Numbered from the stretch's first letter, positions 1 to 8,481 are shown. The stretch is DNA of 45,639 nt from CAZOKO01 sp964580455 (GCA_964580455.1 CAZOKO010000006.1:1-45639); one strand, 5' to 3'. Notes: generated from the sequence alone by a model not told the origin. Program-made: numbers and translations.

Positions 1-124
1 TGAGGTAGCTTAAATGAAAACTTTCAGGTGACAACTACCTTGACAAACGGCGCCCTTCCTATTTGATAGTCAGAGTGAAGTAAGTGGTTATGTGCAAACT
101 AATCTTTTGGAATGCAAAGTAGTC

Positions 125-412
125 TTAGCTACCACAGCATTTTTTATACTTTTTACCACTTCCACATGGGCAGAATTCATTGCGTCCAACTTTCTTCTTG
201 GCTATCTTTGGTTTTGGTGGATTCAATAATATTTCTAAATCGGTAATATCCTCTGGTTTATCTGGTTCCAATTCAATTGTATATTTCCAACCGTTTTCTT
301 CAAATATTGATGCTACTTCTTTCAATCTTTCTTCTGTTTGTACACTAACAACAACGGGGTTCTTTTCAGTGCCTAATTTTGCCATCTTTTTACCATCAAA
401 AACCTTTTCCAT
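125..412 (-). CDS. SEC-C zinc-binding small protein (PBPRA1643-like)
   Basis: This 95-residue protein ends in a SEC-C metal-binding motif, GRNEFCPCGSGKKYKKCC (residues about 76-93), whose CxC and CC residues normally bind zinc. The rest is a small alpha/beta region with a conserved-looking segment, LEILLNPPKP, just before the motif. Length and order match the PBPRA1643-type SWIM/SEC-C family as I remember it, in which the motif sits at the C-terminus of a roughly 100-residue protein. The start at 412 has only a weak ribosome site (AAGGGT). The gene stands alone; the 435 bases upstream are repeat-rich and non-coding. The molecular role of the family is not established, so function is left open. 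Confidence 0.8.
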   Translation of the reverse strand: MEKVFDGKKMAKLGTEKNPVVVSVQTEERLKEVASIFEENGWKYTIELEPDKPEDITDLEILLNPPKPKIAKKKVGRNEFCPCGSGKKYKKCCGS

Positions 413-847
413 ATTTTTACCCTTAAAAATATTATAGGATTTATCTACCGCATAACAATTAATGTACGAATTAGATATGGGGTCAAATCTACGTTTGACT
501 CTTGTTTAAATCTTTCCCAATCTTTTAATCGATTTCTAAATTTGAAATTCTTGTTCAGTCCTCTTTTTTACGTATTAGTGCACTGATAACGGAACCCCGC
601 TTGTAAATTTTAGTTGCCCAACTATTACCGGTGAGCGTAAAGGCTTTTACCTCATTTCGCACGTTAAACCCAGATTTTGCAGTAGGCTTAGTAGCGAGGT
701 GTAGAAAACCGCAGTGAAACGCGCAGTTGGAGCGATTTTGCGACGAAGGCATAATCATTATTATGTTGAGAAGCAAAATCGTGAAACAAGCGTTGCAACA
801 AGGATTTTCAAGCCGCAGTAGATGGCTACTGCAAATTCTGGGTTAAA
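413..847. other. Non-coding gap holding a TIR element
   Basis: This gap separates the SEC-C gene from bioD. Its first 250 bases are AT-rich with no convincing gene. The second part is the inverted-repeat element listed separately. A 73-codon frame crosses it on the minus strand but has no recognisable family and no ribosome site, so it is not called. Confidence 0.6.
667..844. mobile_element. MITE-like element, TIR AACCCAGATTTTGCAGTAG
   Basis: The left end reads AACCCAGATTTTGCAGTAG (667-685). The right end is its near-perfect reverse complement, CTACTGCAAATTCTGGGTT (826-844), with one mismatch. The interior of about 140 bp has no coding capacity. The element stops three bases before the bioD stop codon. 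A single matching end occurs at 21193-21207. Small size, terminal inverted repeats and lack of a transposase fit a non-autonomous (MITE-like) element. The parent IS family was not identified. Confidence 0.6.
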
Positions 848-1555
848 TTACATTTCTCTCAGCCAATCTGTATCTACATACTCACTAATCAGTTCAGCAA
901 CCAATGCCACATCTTCCTGATGAGGAGGGGAAAGGTAGGGAATCACCCCGAGTAAGGGAACTCCTGAAAGCTTTTTGATAACCTGATGATTGGTTTTTGC
1001 TGAAAGATCAGAATCAGGGCTAAGACTATTAATGATAATACCCAAAATAGTCAACCCATTGCTTTGAGCATACTCTACGGTAAGTAACGTATGGTTGATA
1101 GTACCCAAAGCATCTCGTGCAACCACAATCACAGGAATCCCCAAAAGCTTGATTAAATCTGCATTGGTAAAAGTTTTATAAAGTGGTGCCAGTAACCCCC
1201 CGGCTCCCTCTACCAAAACAATGTCATATTTTATTTCAAGCTGCTGGTAAATTGACTTCACATTTTCCAGATCGATTTCAACCCCCTCCAATTCAGCCGC
1301 TATGCTGGGAGCCAAAGGATTCTCTAAACGATAGGGAACAATTAAATCTAAATCATCGGTGGACGAAGACATCTCTTTTAAAAAAAGTGCGTCTTGAGGT
1401 TGTAACCCGTTATCCGATTTTGTACATCCACTCTCAACCGGTTTCATAACACCCACACGTTTCCCACTCTTCAACCACATTCTGGCCAATCCACCAGCAA
1501 TGAACGTCTTTCCCACCTCTGTATCAGTTCCTGTTATAAAGATACCCTTTGCCAT
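848..1555 (-). CDS. bioD: ATP-dependent dethiobiotin synthetase
   Basis: BioD closes the ureido ring of dethiobiotin from 7,8-diaminononanoate, CO2 and ATP in the cytoplasm, the penultimate step of biotin synthesis. The 235-residue protein has the family P-loop GTDTEVGKT (residues 9-17), the conserved KPVESGC segment (Lys38) and the VEGAGGL motif with Glu116. Length is normal. The ATG at 1555 has no clear ribosome site, and the gene follows the 160-aa gene by 13 bp, so it is probably translated from the operon message. It is the last gene of the bio operon. Its stop codon lies directly beside a TIR element. Confidence 0.96.
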   Translation of the reverse strand: MAKGIFITGTDTEVGKTFIAGGLARMWLKSGKRVGVMKPVESGCTKSDNGLQPQDALFLKEMSSSTDDLDLIVPYRLENPLAPSIAAELEGVEIDLENVKSIYQQLEIKYDIVLVEGAGGLLAPLYKTFTNADLIKLLGIPVIVVARDALGTINHTLLTVEYAQSNGLTILGIIINSLSPDSDLSAKTNHQVIKKLSGVPLLGVIPYLSPPHQEDVALVAELISEYVDTDWLREM

Positions 1556-1568
1556 GAACTTGAACCCA

Positions 1569-2051
1569 TCATTCCACTATTCCATTATTCCAATATTCCA
1601 CCTGGGGTGAAGCTCCTGCGTCCTTTTCTTCCGGTTGAACAGCAGGAAGGAATTGCTCCCCTTCCTTTCCAAAGATGAGTATCCCCCACTCGTTCACCTG
1701 GGCAACAACTTCTCCACTATCATTATCTTTTACAACCAGATAGGGACTGTGTTGAATAATCTCTCTTGCTCGTGATAGATTTCTTAAGAAATCACTCTTT
1801 TCTTCCGTACTCATAAGCCGCCACGATGGTGAAACGAACACTTCATAGTTGCTATCATTCTCGTAACATTTAATGCGCTTGATAAAACCATCCTCCATCA
1901 GCAGAGAAAGCTTTTCATTAATCCATTGGGCAGCCCATACCTTATCCTTTAAGGAAAACTTTCCACCTCTTCTCTTAGCCGATGGTTCAGCCCAGGAATA
2001 AAAAAAACAAGAAAAAGACAAAACCAAAACAACTATGATAATTCTCTTCAA
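1569..2051 (-). CDS. Exported hypothetical protein in the bio operon
   Basis: This 160-residue protein begins with a Sec-type signal peptide (MKRIIIVVLVLSFSCFFYSWA, probable cleavage before EPSAK), so it is likely periplasmic. The mature part is charged and predicted soluble. I do not recognise the family. The start is TTG, 5 bp after the bioA stop, with a GGGAG ribosome site 9 bases upstream. Position between bioA and bioD places it in the biotin transcript, but nothing in it suggests a biotin enzyme. The last residues (QVEYWNNGIVE) are encoded by the GGAATATTGGAATAATGG stutter repeat found elsewhere between genes, so the original C-terminus may have been replaced or extended. Confidence 0.7.
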   Translation of the reverse strand: MKRIIIVVLVLSFSCFFYSWAEPSAKRRGGKFSLKDKVWAAQWINEKLSLLMEDGFIKRIKCYENDSNYEVFVSPSWRLMSTEEKSDFLRNLSRAREIIQHSPYLVVKDNDSGEVVAQVNEWGILIFGKEGEQFLPAVQPEEKDAGASPQVEYWNNGIVE

Positions 2052-2056
2052 AGCGA

Positions 2057-3442
2057 TTATCTCCCGATGGATGAGGTAACTTTCTCTATAGAATGGAATA
2101 CAATCTCTATTAATCTTTCCAAATGCTCGTAAGAAATATTCAAAGGGGGCATAATCACAATTACATCACCTAAAGGTCTAATAATCAACCCCCTTTTTCT
2201 TGCTTCCAGAATAACCTTGCTTCCTGCCTTTTCTTCAAGTGGATAGGATTCCCTGCTATCTTTGTTTTTTACTAATTCAATACCCACCATAAAACCTTTT
2301 TGCCTTATATCCCCAACATGAGATAAGTCAAGGAATGGTTTTAATTTCTCCTCTAAAAAGCAAATCTTCCCCTTAAGTTCATCCAGGGTATGATCTTTCT
2401 CAAATATCCCCAAACTGGCTAAGGCCGCATTACATGCAACAGGATTACCCGTATAAGAGTGGCCATGAAAAAAGGTTTTGAGCTCACGGTACTCACCTAG
2501 AAACGCACCATAGATCTCCTCAGTGGTTAAGGTGGCAGCCAGTGGCAGGTATCCTCCGCTAATCCCCTTAGCGACGCACATCAGATCAGGTGTCACCTCC
2601 TCCTGCTCACAGGCAAACATGGTACCAGTTCTACCAAATCCCACCGCAACCTCATCAGCAATCAGCAGAATGTTATACTGAGAGCATAATCTCCTTATCT
2701 CCTTCAGATACCCTGGTGGATAAACAATCATGCCCGCAGCACCCTGAACCAGTGGCTCGATGATGAGAGCAGCAACTTCCTGATGATGCTCCTTCATTAC
2801 GTCTTCTACCTGATTCAAACACTCTAAATGGCAGGAGAGATAGTCCTTCTTCAAACTGCATCTGTAACAGTAGGGGGAAGGGACACGATAGGCAGGGAAG
2901 AGTAAGGGTTTATACAACGTGTGAAAAGTATTAATTCCCCCCACACTCACACCACCCAGGGTATCTCCATGATAGGCATATTCAAGGAAAATAAATTTGT
3001 GTTTTTCCTTTTGAGGCGGGGACGTTTGTCGCCAATACTGAAAAGCCATCTTTAGGGCAATCTCTACCGCTGTGGAACCATTATCAGAATAAAAAACTTT
3101 ATCAAGACCTAAAGGAGTAATTTCAACCAGCTTTTTAGCCAGCTTAATGGCTGGAACATTAGAAAGACCAAGCAGTGTAGAATGAGATATCTTTTTTACC
3201 TGATTGATAATAGCCTGATTGATCTCTTCTCGCCCATGTCCATGGAGGTTGACCCAGAGGGAAGAAACTCCATCCAGGTATCTGTTGCCATAAATATCGA
3301 TTAGGAATGAACCTTCTCCTTTATCCATGATGAGTGGCTCCTCATCACAATAGTCCTTCATCTGAGTAAAGGGATGCCAGAGGTATTGCTTATCCCACCT
3401 CTCAAGTTCTTCTAGTTGTTGGGTTTCCTTTTGGTTATACAT
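2057..3442 (-). CDS. bioA: Adenosylmethionine-8-amino-7-oxononanoate aminotransferase
   Basis: BioA is a PLP enzyme that transfers the amino group of S-adenosylmethionine to KAPA to give 7,8-diaminononanoate. The 461-residue protein has the family opening WHPFTQMKDY (22-31), the substrate-site HGHGREEI, the cofactor Asp263 in ADEVAVGFGRTG and the PLP Lys292 in VAKGISGGYLP, followed by GHSYTGNPVACNAAL. Length is slightly long because of a Cys-containing insert near residues 190-210 (YCYRC...CHLEC), seen in some BioA proteins. It sits 110 bp after bioC and 5 bp before the exported 160-aa gene, in the expected biotin order. Confidence 0.97.
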   Translation of the reverse strand: MYNQKETQQLEELERWDKQYLWHPFTQMKDYCDEEPLIMDKGEGSFLIDIYGNRYLDGVSSLWVNLHGHGREEINQAIINQVKKISHSTLLGLSNVPAIKLAKKLVEITPLGLDKVFYSDNGSTAVEIALKMAFQYWRQTSPPQKEKHKFIFLEYAYHGDTLGGVSVGGINTFHTLYKPLLFPAYRVPSPYCYRCSLKKDYLSCHLECLNQVEDVMKEHHQEVAALIIEPLVQGAAGMIVYPPGYLKEIRRLCSQYNILLIADEVAVGFGRTGTMFACEQEEVTPDLMCVAKGISGGYLPLAATLTTEEIYGAFLGEYRELKTFFHGHSYTGNPVACNAALASLGIFEKDHTLDELKGKICFLEEKLKPFLDLSHVGDIRQKGFMVGIELVKNKDSRESYPLEEKAGSKVILEARKRGLIIRPLGDVIVIMPPLNISYEHLERLIEIVFHSIEKVTSSIGR

Positions 3443-3552
3443 TTTTCAAACCTAAATCAGGACAAAGATTTTTGCAGACATTCTCATAAAAACCGCAACA
3501 ATTAATTTTCAAAATCCTGAGAATCTGTGTACATCTGCGTCCAAAAAAAGAA

Positions 3553-4365
3553 CTAAACCTTCCTCCCAAAACCAAACAGAATTTCGTAGGTAGCTGGAGT
3601 GTTCAAGCCATCACCATATCGATCTTCATATATATCTACCATTCTTCTAAATACTCTGGGTTTCCCCAAACCCAAAGGACTGTGCTTGGAAGCATTCTGG
3701 GCACCAATAGCTTTTAAGTTCACAAGTAAATCTTTAACACCATTATGATACTGCCTTTCAAACCTTGATCTCACTGAGACTTCTACAAATCCCTCTTTCG
3801 TGAGAAGATCATGTAAAGTATCTTCCCTGATAAAATTATGAAGATGAGGTGTGCCATTATTCCCTAATTCCTGATACGACTGAATATAGGAATCTCTCAA
3901 TTCAAAAAGGGTTCTACTGCCCAGAGTGGCAAAAAGAAACGTTCCACCCGGCTGTAATACTCTCAAAACATCCCTAAAGGCAGACCTCCAATCATTAATC
4001 CATTGATAGGTGAGGCTTGAAATAACTAAATCAAATTTTTCTCCTCGATAGGGAAGACATTCAGCATCAGCACTAATAAAGCCAAGTTGATTACAAAAAA
4101 GTTTCTCTCCTTTCGCCCTGGCAACCATTACCATTCCATAAGCGACATCGCATGCCTGAATGGCAGCAGAAGCAAATAATGCTTTAAGTGCTAATGCAAT
4201 GTAACCAGTACCTGTTCCAATATCTAAAATGTGGGCTGGAGAAATCCCCAAAGCCTTTACGTGCTCAATAATCTCCCCTGCAACCTTCTGCTGAAGATGA
4301 GCAGATTGATCATATGAGGGGGCATGAATATTAAAAGACCGTTTGGTTCTTTCCTTATTAATCAT
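3553..4365 (-). CDS. bioC: Malonyl-ACP O-methyltransferase
   Basis: BioC methylates the free carboxyl of malonyl-ACP so that fatty-acid synthesis can build the pimeloyl chain. The 270-residue protein has the typical BioC N-terminus (KERTKRSFNIHAPSYDQSAHLQ), the SAM-binding motif LDIGTGTGYIAL (47-58), and the post-motif LVISSLTYQWINDW that resembles the BioC signature LxxSNLALQW. Length fits the family. Flanking bioA and bioH support the call over a generic methyltransferase. The ATG at 4365 has no obvious ribosome site. A CCCCGTTAG element lies upstream, between it and bioH. Confidence 0.93.
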   Translation of the reverse strand: MINKERTKRSFNIHAPSYDQSAHLQQKVAGEIIEHVKALGISPAHILDIGTGTGYIALALKALFASAAIQACDVAYGMVMVARAKGEKLFCNQLGFISADAECLPYRGEKFDLVISSLTYQWINDWRSAFRDVLRVLQPGGTFLFATLGSRTLFELRDSYIQSYQELGNNGTPHLHNFIREDTLHDLLTKEGFVEVSVRSRFERQYHNGVKDLLVNLKAIGAQNASKHSPLGLGKPRVFRRMVDIYEDRYGDGLNTPATYEILFGFGRKV

Positions 4366-4407
4366 AATGGCAACTATTCAACCTCACTATATTTCACCGC
4401 AGATTCA

Positions 4408-4506
4408 CCCCGTTAGAGATTTACTTGTATAGCAAGCAGATTTTGTTACAAGTTTACCTTGCTTGATAGGTTACTTATTTTCCCAGGTTTTACTAATCTA
4501 ATGGGG
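4408..4506. mobile_element. CCCCGTTAG repeat element, copy D (diverged)
   Basis: This is a 99-bp segment with a left end CCCCGTTAGAGATT and a right end ATCTAATGGGG, an imperfect inverted repeat. It occupies most of the bioC-bioH gap. The left flank CGCAGATTCA is the same type of flank as in the other copies. The interior differs from copies A-C, so it is a relative rather than a recent duplicate. It is followed by a periodic GCAGAG tract (about 4509-4610). Confidence 0.5.
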
Positions 4507-4562
4507 GGACGCTGAGCACGCAGAGAATCTGAAATTTTCAGTAACCTTTCCCACACTATTTT

Positions 4563-5432
4563 TTAACGCTTTATATTTGTTCCTCTGCAGTCTTTGTAAT
4601 CTCTGCGGTTAACATCTACCCATAGTGAGCTCAAGAAACAACTTAGGTGTTGATTGAAAACATCAGCCTGCGTGAGGAACGGGGCATGTCCTGCTTCAGG
4701 GAAAATAACAATCTCCGAATTCTTCATATGTTCTTTCATATACCGACCAGCACCTGCGGGACAAATTTTATCCTTCCCCCCATGAATAAGCAACGTTGGT
4801 ACAGTTATATTTCCAATTTTATCTCTTAAATCCTCATTGGCTAAAGAAACCAGTGATTTGCTTGCAACTTCCTGTCTCGGAATATAGCTTTCATTGGTCA
4901 AGAGATCCCATATCTCATCTTTCTCTTCCATTTCCAGTTCCTGCTCCGAAAGTAATAGACTGTGAAAAACCTCTAATGCTTGAGCAAAATTGGAATTTAC
5001 CATCTTCAACATCCTTCTTACTACTGGAGAAGGCAGTCCATGGGGAAATTCCTCACTTGCCACGAAGGTGGGGGTACCATCAACCAACACGAGTGAATCA
5101 ATACTTGATAGACGGGAACTAAAAAATCCCAAAATCAGTGAAACAGCAATTGACCATCCAACAAGAGTAAGCTTTTCAAACTGTAATCCCTCTATGAAGC
5201 TCACAATATCCTTTGAGAGAGATAAGAAGCTATAATCTCCATTCGAGCTTTCAGATCTGCCATGTCCCCTCAGATCCAGGGCGATAACCTGGTACTCCTT
5301 TGCAAACCATGCAAGCTGATACTTCCAGACCCTTGAACACATAGTCCACCCATGCAGGAACAACAACGGCTTGCCACTTCCTTCCATCTGGAAATTGAGC
5401 TTCACACCATCTGGGGTTTTAAAAAAAGGCAT
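4563..5432 (-). CDS. bioH: Alpha/beta hydrolase, probable pimeloyl-ACP methyl ester esterase
   Basis: The 289-residue protein is an alpha/beta hydrolase with oxyanion region LHGW (26-29), nucleophile Ser94 in GWSIA, Asp221 in HGGKDKICP and His249 in EAGHAPF. BioH removes the methyl ester from pimeloyl-ACP, ending the BioC detour. The position between bioF and bioC and the lack of any other esterase in the operon support this role, though sequence alone shows only the fold. The elbow has Ala where the usual GxSxG has Gly. The last 19 or so residues (WVDVNRRDYKDCRGTNIKR) run into a periodic GCAGAG repeat and are probably a non-homologous extension; the enzyme proper likely ends near residue 270. 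Confidence 0.8.
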   Translation of the reverse strand: MPFFKTPDGVKLNFQMEGSGKPLLFLHGWTMCSRVWKYQLAWFAKEYQVIALDLRGHGRSESSNGDYSFLSLSKDIVSFIEGLQFEKLTLVGWSIAVSLILGFFSSRLSSIDSLVLVDGTPTFVASEEFPHGLPSPVVRRMLKMVNSNFAQALEVFHSLLLSEQELEMEEKDEIWDLLTNESYIPRQEVASKSLVSLANEDLRDKIGNITVPTLLIHGGKDKICPAGAGRYMKEHMKNSEIVIFPEAGHAPFLTQADVFNQHLSCFLSSLWVDVNRRDYKDCRGTNIKR

Positions 5433-5452
5433 ACTACTCTACCCTTTTATAC

Positions 5453-5585
5453 AGTGTCTGATTAAAAACTTGTTTTCGTCTCTTAGAAATTCGGAGCACT
5501 AAATAAAAAATTGAGGAATTTAAGAATTTAGGAATTGCGAATTGAGGAAATTCCTGAATCCCTCAATTCCTAAATCCCTAAATTT
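5453..5585. repeat. 135-bp dispersed repeat, copy 1
   Basis: This stretch begins AGTGTCTGATTAAAAAC and ends CCTAAATCCCTAAATT. It matches 25601-25736 over its whole length with scattered differences and in the same orientation. It contains an internal palindrome built from AATTGAGGAA and its complement TTCCTCAATT-like halves. It fills the gap between bioF and bioH and has no coding capacity. Confidence 0.8.
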
Positions 5586-5642
5586 ATGATTGATTGTTTC
5601 TACATTCGGATTTTTGCCTGAATAGAACCTTTTGGTCGGGCA

Positions 5643-6809
5643 CTATATAATCCCTAAGCCCTTCCCCACCTTCTCTATTGCCTCCAGAGCAAACTCTAAC
5701 TCTTTCCGGGTATGGGTAGCCATGATGGTAATCCTCAACCTGGATGAGTCCTGAGGGACAGTTGGAGGACGAATACCCTGAATAAACACACCTTCTTCAA
5801 GCAACATCTCTCCCGTCTGCATGGTCAAAGAGGCATCCCCAACCAGAACAGGGATTATCTGGGTTTCACTATTAAGTGTATCAAAGCCCAGCTCTTTAAT
5901 CTTTTTTCTAAAGAAGCTTACATTTTCCCAGAGCCTAACCCTTATTTCTGGCTCTTCCTCCAGCAATTCAAGTGCTGCTATCCCGCTTGCTATCACAGCA
6001 GGTGGAAGTCCTGTGGTAAAAATGAAAGGTCGCGCCCTGTTTATCAAAAACTCCCTCAATCGATGACTACCTGCCACAAAAGCACCAAATCCACCAAGTG
6101 CCTTCCCCAATGTTCCCATCGAGATATCAATCTCATCCTCGAGGGAGAAATGTTCTCCTGTTCCTCCTCCGTTGGCACCCAACACCCCTGTAGCATGAGC
6201 ATCATCAACCATCAGTATACACTCATACCTCTCAGCCAGACTAACCAGGCCAGGAAGTGGAAGAATATCACCATCTACACTGAATACCCCGTCCGTAACA
6301 ATCAGTCTATATTTAAACTGTTTCGAGTCCTTAAGCAAATCTTCCAGGGCATCCATATCCTTGTGGGGATACACCTTTATCTGTGCTTTGCTCATCATGC
6401 AGCCATCAATGATGCTTGCATGATTGAACTCATCACTAAAAATAACATCCCCTTCACCCATGAGAGCACTTAATATGCCGATATTAGCCATATAGCCCGT
6501 ATTAAACAGGAGGGTGCTTTCCTTCTTTTTAAGCCTGGCAATCCTATCCTCTAATTTCTCATTTAGCTCCAGATTACCACAAACCAACCTGGAAGCACCA
6601 GAACCTGAACCATACTTCTCTATTGCTTCTTTGGCAGCAGTTTTTAATCGAGGATGATTTGCTAATCCCAAATAGTTATTAGATGAAAGTTGCAGTACCC
6701 TCTTGCCATCAATAATGGCAGTAGTAGACTGAGGCCCTCCTAAAGGTCTGAGGACACGATACAGGCCGGCCTTTTTTAAGTATTCCAATCGTTCTTTTAA
6801 AAAGTCCAT
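5643..6809 (-). CDS. bioF: 8-amino-7-oxononanoate synthase
   Basis: BioF condenses pimeloyl-ACP with alanine, releasing CO2, to make KAPA. The 388-residue protein is a PLP alpha-oxoamine synthase with the start NNYLGLANHP (44-53), the cofactor DDAHATG (202-208) and PLP Lys236 in SMGTLGKALGG. Length is standard. The closest confusable enzyme is glycine C-acetyltransferase (kbl), which shares the fold; the flanking bioH, bioC, bioA and bioD decide for bioF. It is the first bio gene in transcription order. I see no clear BirA-type operator in the 300 bases upstream. Confidence 0.92.
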   Translation of the reverse strand: MDFLKERLEYLKKAGLYRVLRPLGGPQSTTAIIDGKRVLQLSSNNYLGLANHPRLKTAAKEAIEKYGSGSGASRLVCGNLELNEKLEDRIARLKKKESTLLFNTGYMANIGILSALMGEGDVIFSDEFNHASIIDGCMMSKAQIKVYPHKDMDALEDLLKDSKQFKYRLIVTDGVFSVDGDILPLPGLVSLAERYECILMVDDAHATGVLGANGGGTGEHFSLEDEIDISMGTLGKALGGFGAFVAGSHRLREFLINRARPFIFTTGLPPAVIASGIAALELLEEEPEIRVRLWENVSFFRKKIKELGFDTLNSETQIIPVLVGDASLTMQTGEMLLEEGVFIQGIRPPTVPQDSSRLRITIMATHTRKELEFALEAIEKVGKGLGII

Positions 6810-7115
6810 AACCGAACATCTTGGGAATTCTGCAACTTATTGAAGTGAAAAGTGTTTCCGTTGCGGGAGGGGAGTTACGGGTTACGAGTTGCGGGTTTAA
6901 GCTTTAACACGTAACACGCAACATAAATAAAAGCAAATACTCCATTCCTCCACCACTCCACTACTTCAGTATCTTATGCTAAGTTCCTTCTTGAGGTAAA
7001 ATTATCATGCGGCAAATGAGATGGGCTACTTTCCCCAGGCAAGATCCTACCACTTATTTTTAATGTTTGCGACACCGTCCATACCTCCGTGTTCTCTGTG
7101 GTTAACAGTTACTTT
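6810..7115. other. Intergenic region with composite repeat
   Basis: The gap between chaN and bioF contains the composite GTTACGGGTT/ACTCC repeat (about 6868-6975) and a periodic CTCCGTGTTCTCTGTGG tract (about 7075-7105). No gene is seen. Any bioF promoter should lie here, but I could not pick one with confidence. Confidence 0.5.
6868..6975. repeat. Composite GTTACGGGTT + ACTCC repeat, copy 1
   Basis: The first part is an imperfect palindrome centred on AAGCTT: GGGTTACGAGTTGCGGG, then AAGC, then ACACGTAACACGCAAC. After about 20 bp comes a stutter of CTCCATTCCTCCACCACTCC type. The same two-part order occurs near 10.8 kb and 41.5 kb, and inverted at 29.2 kb. Confidence 0.7.
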
Positions 7116-8105
7116 TTATCGCAGGGGCACCAAAAAGATGAAATCAGCAACAGGCCTTTTGATAAAATGAAAATCTTCATGCGTTAGTTCAACCCGTTCT
7201 ATATGCTTCTCCCACTCCTTTTTAAACTTCACATCCCCGCTGCTGGTGGGAAGTACAATTAGATAGGATAGACCAAGTGCGCTAGATACCCTCTCTGGAA
7301 TCCCATAGCCATATGCCATATGACCAGAACCGGCCAGGACCACCACCGTCTTATCTTTTCCCTCATCGCTTTTCAGGTACTCTACCACATGATGAGCCAT
7401 GGTGCTATCCCATACATCCTGTGCTTCGTAGACATGCTGCTCAAATTCCCCTCTGAGTGTCTTGTGCCGACTTAACGAAAGGGCCAGATAACCCCTGTGT
7501 TCCTGCGAGGAAGGGGTAACAGGCGGAAGCACATCTTTCTCTTCATCTGTTAAACCTGACAACCCCTTTCGAGCAACCTTTTTAACCAGTGAGCGGGGGA
7601 CATTGAGGGCAAGTAATTTTATCTTCTTCTCTTGAGCAAAATCAAATACAGGCTCATATAAATCAAAGTCAATACCCCACGTTTTCTCCCAATTAATAAG
7701 TTGGAGAAATTCTTTTTTATCTACTTTCCCCTCAATCCAGGCATCAAGATACCTTTGAGATTTAAAAGGCAGCATCTCCAGGCCAATGGCCAGAGGAATA
7801 TCTTTCTGATAAAGAGCCTTAAGTATGCGAAGTTGAAAACGGTGGTGCCTCTTTAAGGCATGAACCTCCCCTATATAAATTATTCTGGCTCTGGTTAATG
7901 ACTCGAGCATCTCTTCAAATAGAATCGGCTCACCCTGGTAAACATCCAGATAAATCTCTTCCCTGAAATGGATGCATGAAATAAAGGTGAATAAGAGTAT
8001 GCAACAAATAATTGAGCCAAAAAGCTTAATGCTCTTTTCCGCCTCACTACTTAAGCAACTTTTTAACTTTCTTCCACATACCTGAACCAATAAGGTCATC
8101 AGCAA
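7116..8105 (-). CDS. ChaN-family lipoprotein (Tiki/haem-binding-like)
   Basis: The protein contains the ChaN-type domain with IIYIGEVHALKRHH, IGLEMLPFKSQ and a GHMAYGYGIPERV segment near the C-terminus; the family is linked to haem binding and iron uptake. The N-terminal hydrophobic stretch ends in FTFISC, a plausible lipobox, so it is probably membrane anchored outside the cytoplasm. The ATG at 8105 lies inside the upstream ykvA-like gene and puts 30 residues before the signal. A non-ATG start after that gene, for example ATT at 8030 behind GGCGGAAAAG, would give a normal signal peptide, so the start is uncertain. It is cotranscribed with the DUF1232 gene. Confidence 0.8.
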   Translation of the reverse strand: MLMTLLVQVCGRKLKSCLSSEAEKSIKLFGSIICCILLFTFISCIHFREEIYLDVYQGEPILFEEMLESLTRARIIYIGEVHALKRHHRFQLRILKALYQKDIPLAIGLEMLPFKSQRYLDAWIEGKVDKKEFLQLINWEKTWGIDFDLYEPVFDFAQEKKIKLLALNVPRSLVKKVARKGLSGLTDEEKDVLPPVTPSSQEHRGYLALSLSRHKTLRGEFEQHVYEAQDVWDSTMAHHVVEYLKSDEGKDKTVVVLAGSGHMAYGYGIPERVSSALGLSYLIVLPTSSGDVKFKKEWEKHIERVELTHEDFHFIKRPVADFIFLVPLR

Positions 8106-8481
8106 CTCTTAAAATCTCCTGAATGTTCTTAAGCACATCACCATCACCTGCCCAGTGCTCTTCCAGAACCTCCGGGCCAACACTGTTTATAATGCTATTG
8201 AGCACATAAGCGGCAAGAGCAACATCATCGATATATCCTACAGGACCAACTAACCCTTCCGGTATTACATCAACAGGTGAGATAAAGTAGGCAATAGCAC
8301 CACCTATTTTCGCCTTTTCGGCGCCGGGAATTCTTGGATCAAACATCAACTTGCAAAGCAAATGGAAGAAATCAGGTGCCATAAGAACGTACTTTAATGC
8401 CTTACTGTTCTTTCCTTCCCGTACTGCCCATTCTTGTACCCTCTTTCTCAATTTCTGGTAAAAATCTTCCTTGTTCATCAT
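8047..8481 (-). CDS. YkvA/DUF1232 family protein
   Basis: This 144-residue protein carries the DUF1232 (YkvA) core AYFISPVDVIPEGL...GYIDDVALAAYVL, a short hydrophobic hairpin typical of the family and probably membrane associated. The function of the family is unknown. A GGAGGTGG ribosome site precedes two adjacent ATGs (8481 and 8478). The end overlaps the chaN-like frame, suggesting translational coupling. The N-terminal 40 residues are basic and helical. Confidence 0.85.
   Translation of the reverse strand: MMNKEDFYQKLRKRVQEWAVREGKNSKALKYVLMAPDFFHLLCKLMFDPRIPGAEKAKIGGAIAYFISPVDVIPEGLVGPVGYIDDVALAAYVLNSIINSVGPEVLEEHWAGDGDVLKNIQEILRVADDLIGSGMWKKVKKLLK

Noticed and set aside
555..776. 73-codon frame upstream of the SEC-C gene
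   Set aside because: About half of it lies in the TIR element and no family or ribosome site is visible.
6810..7115. BirA operator upstream of bioF
   Set aside because: No TTGTAAACC-type inverted repeat could be found; the visible palindrome belongs to the composite repeat.
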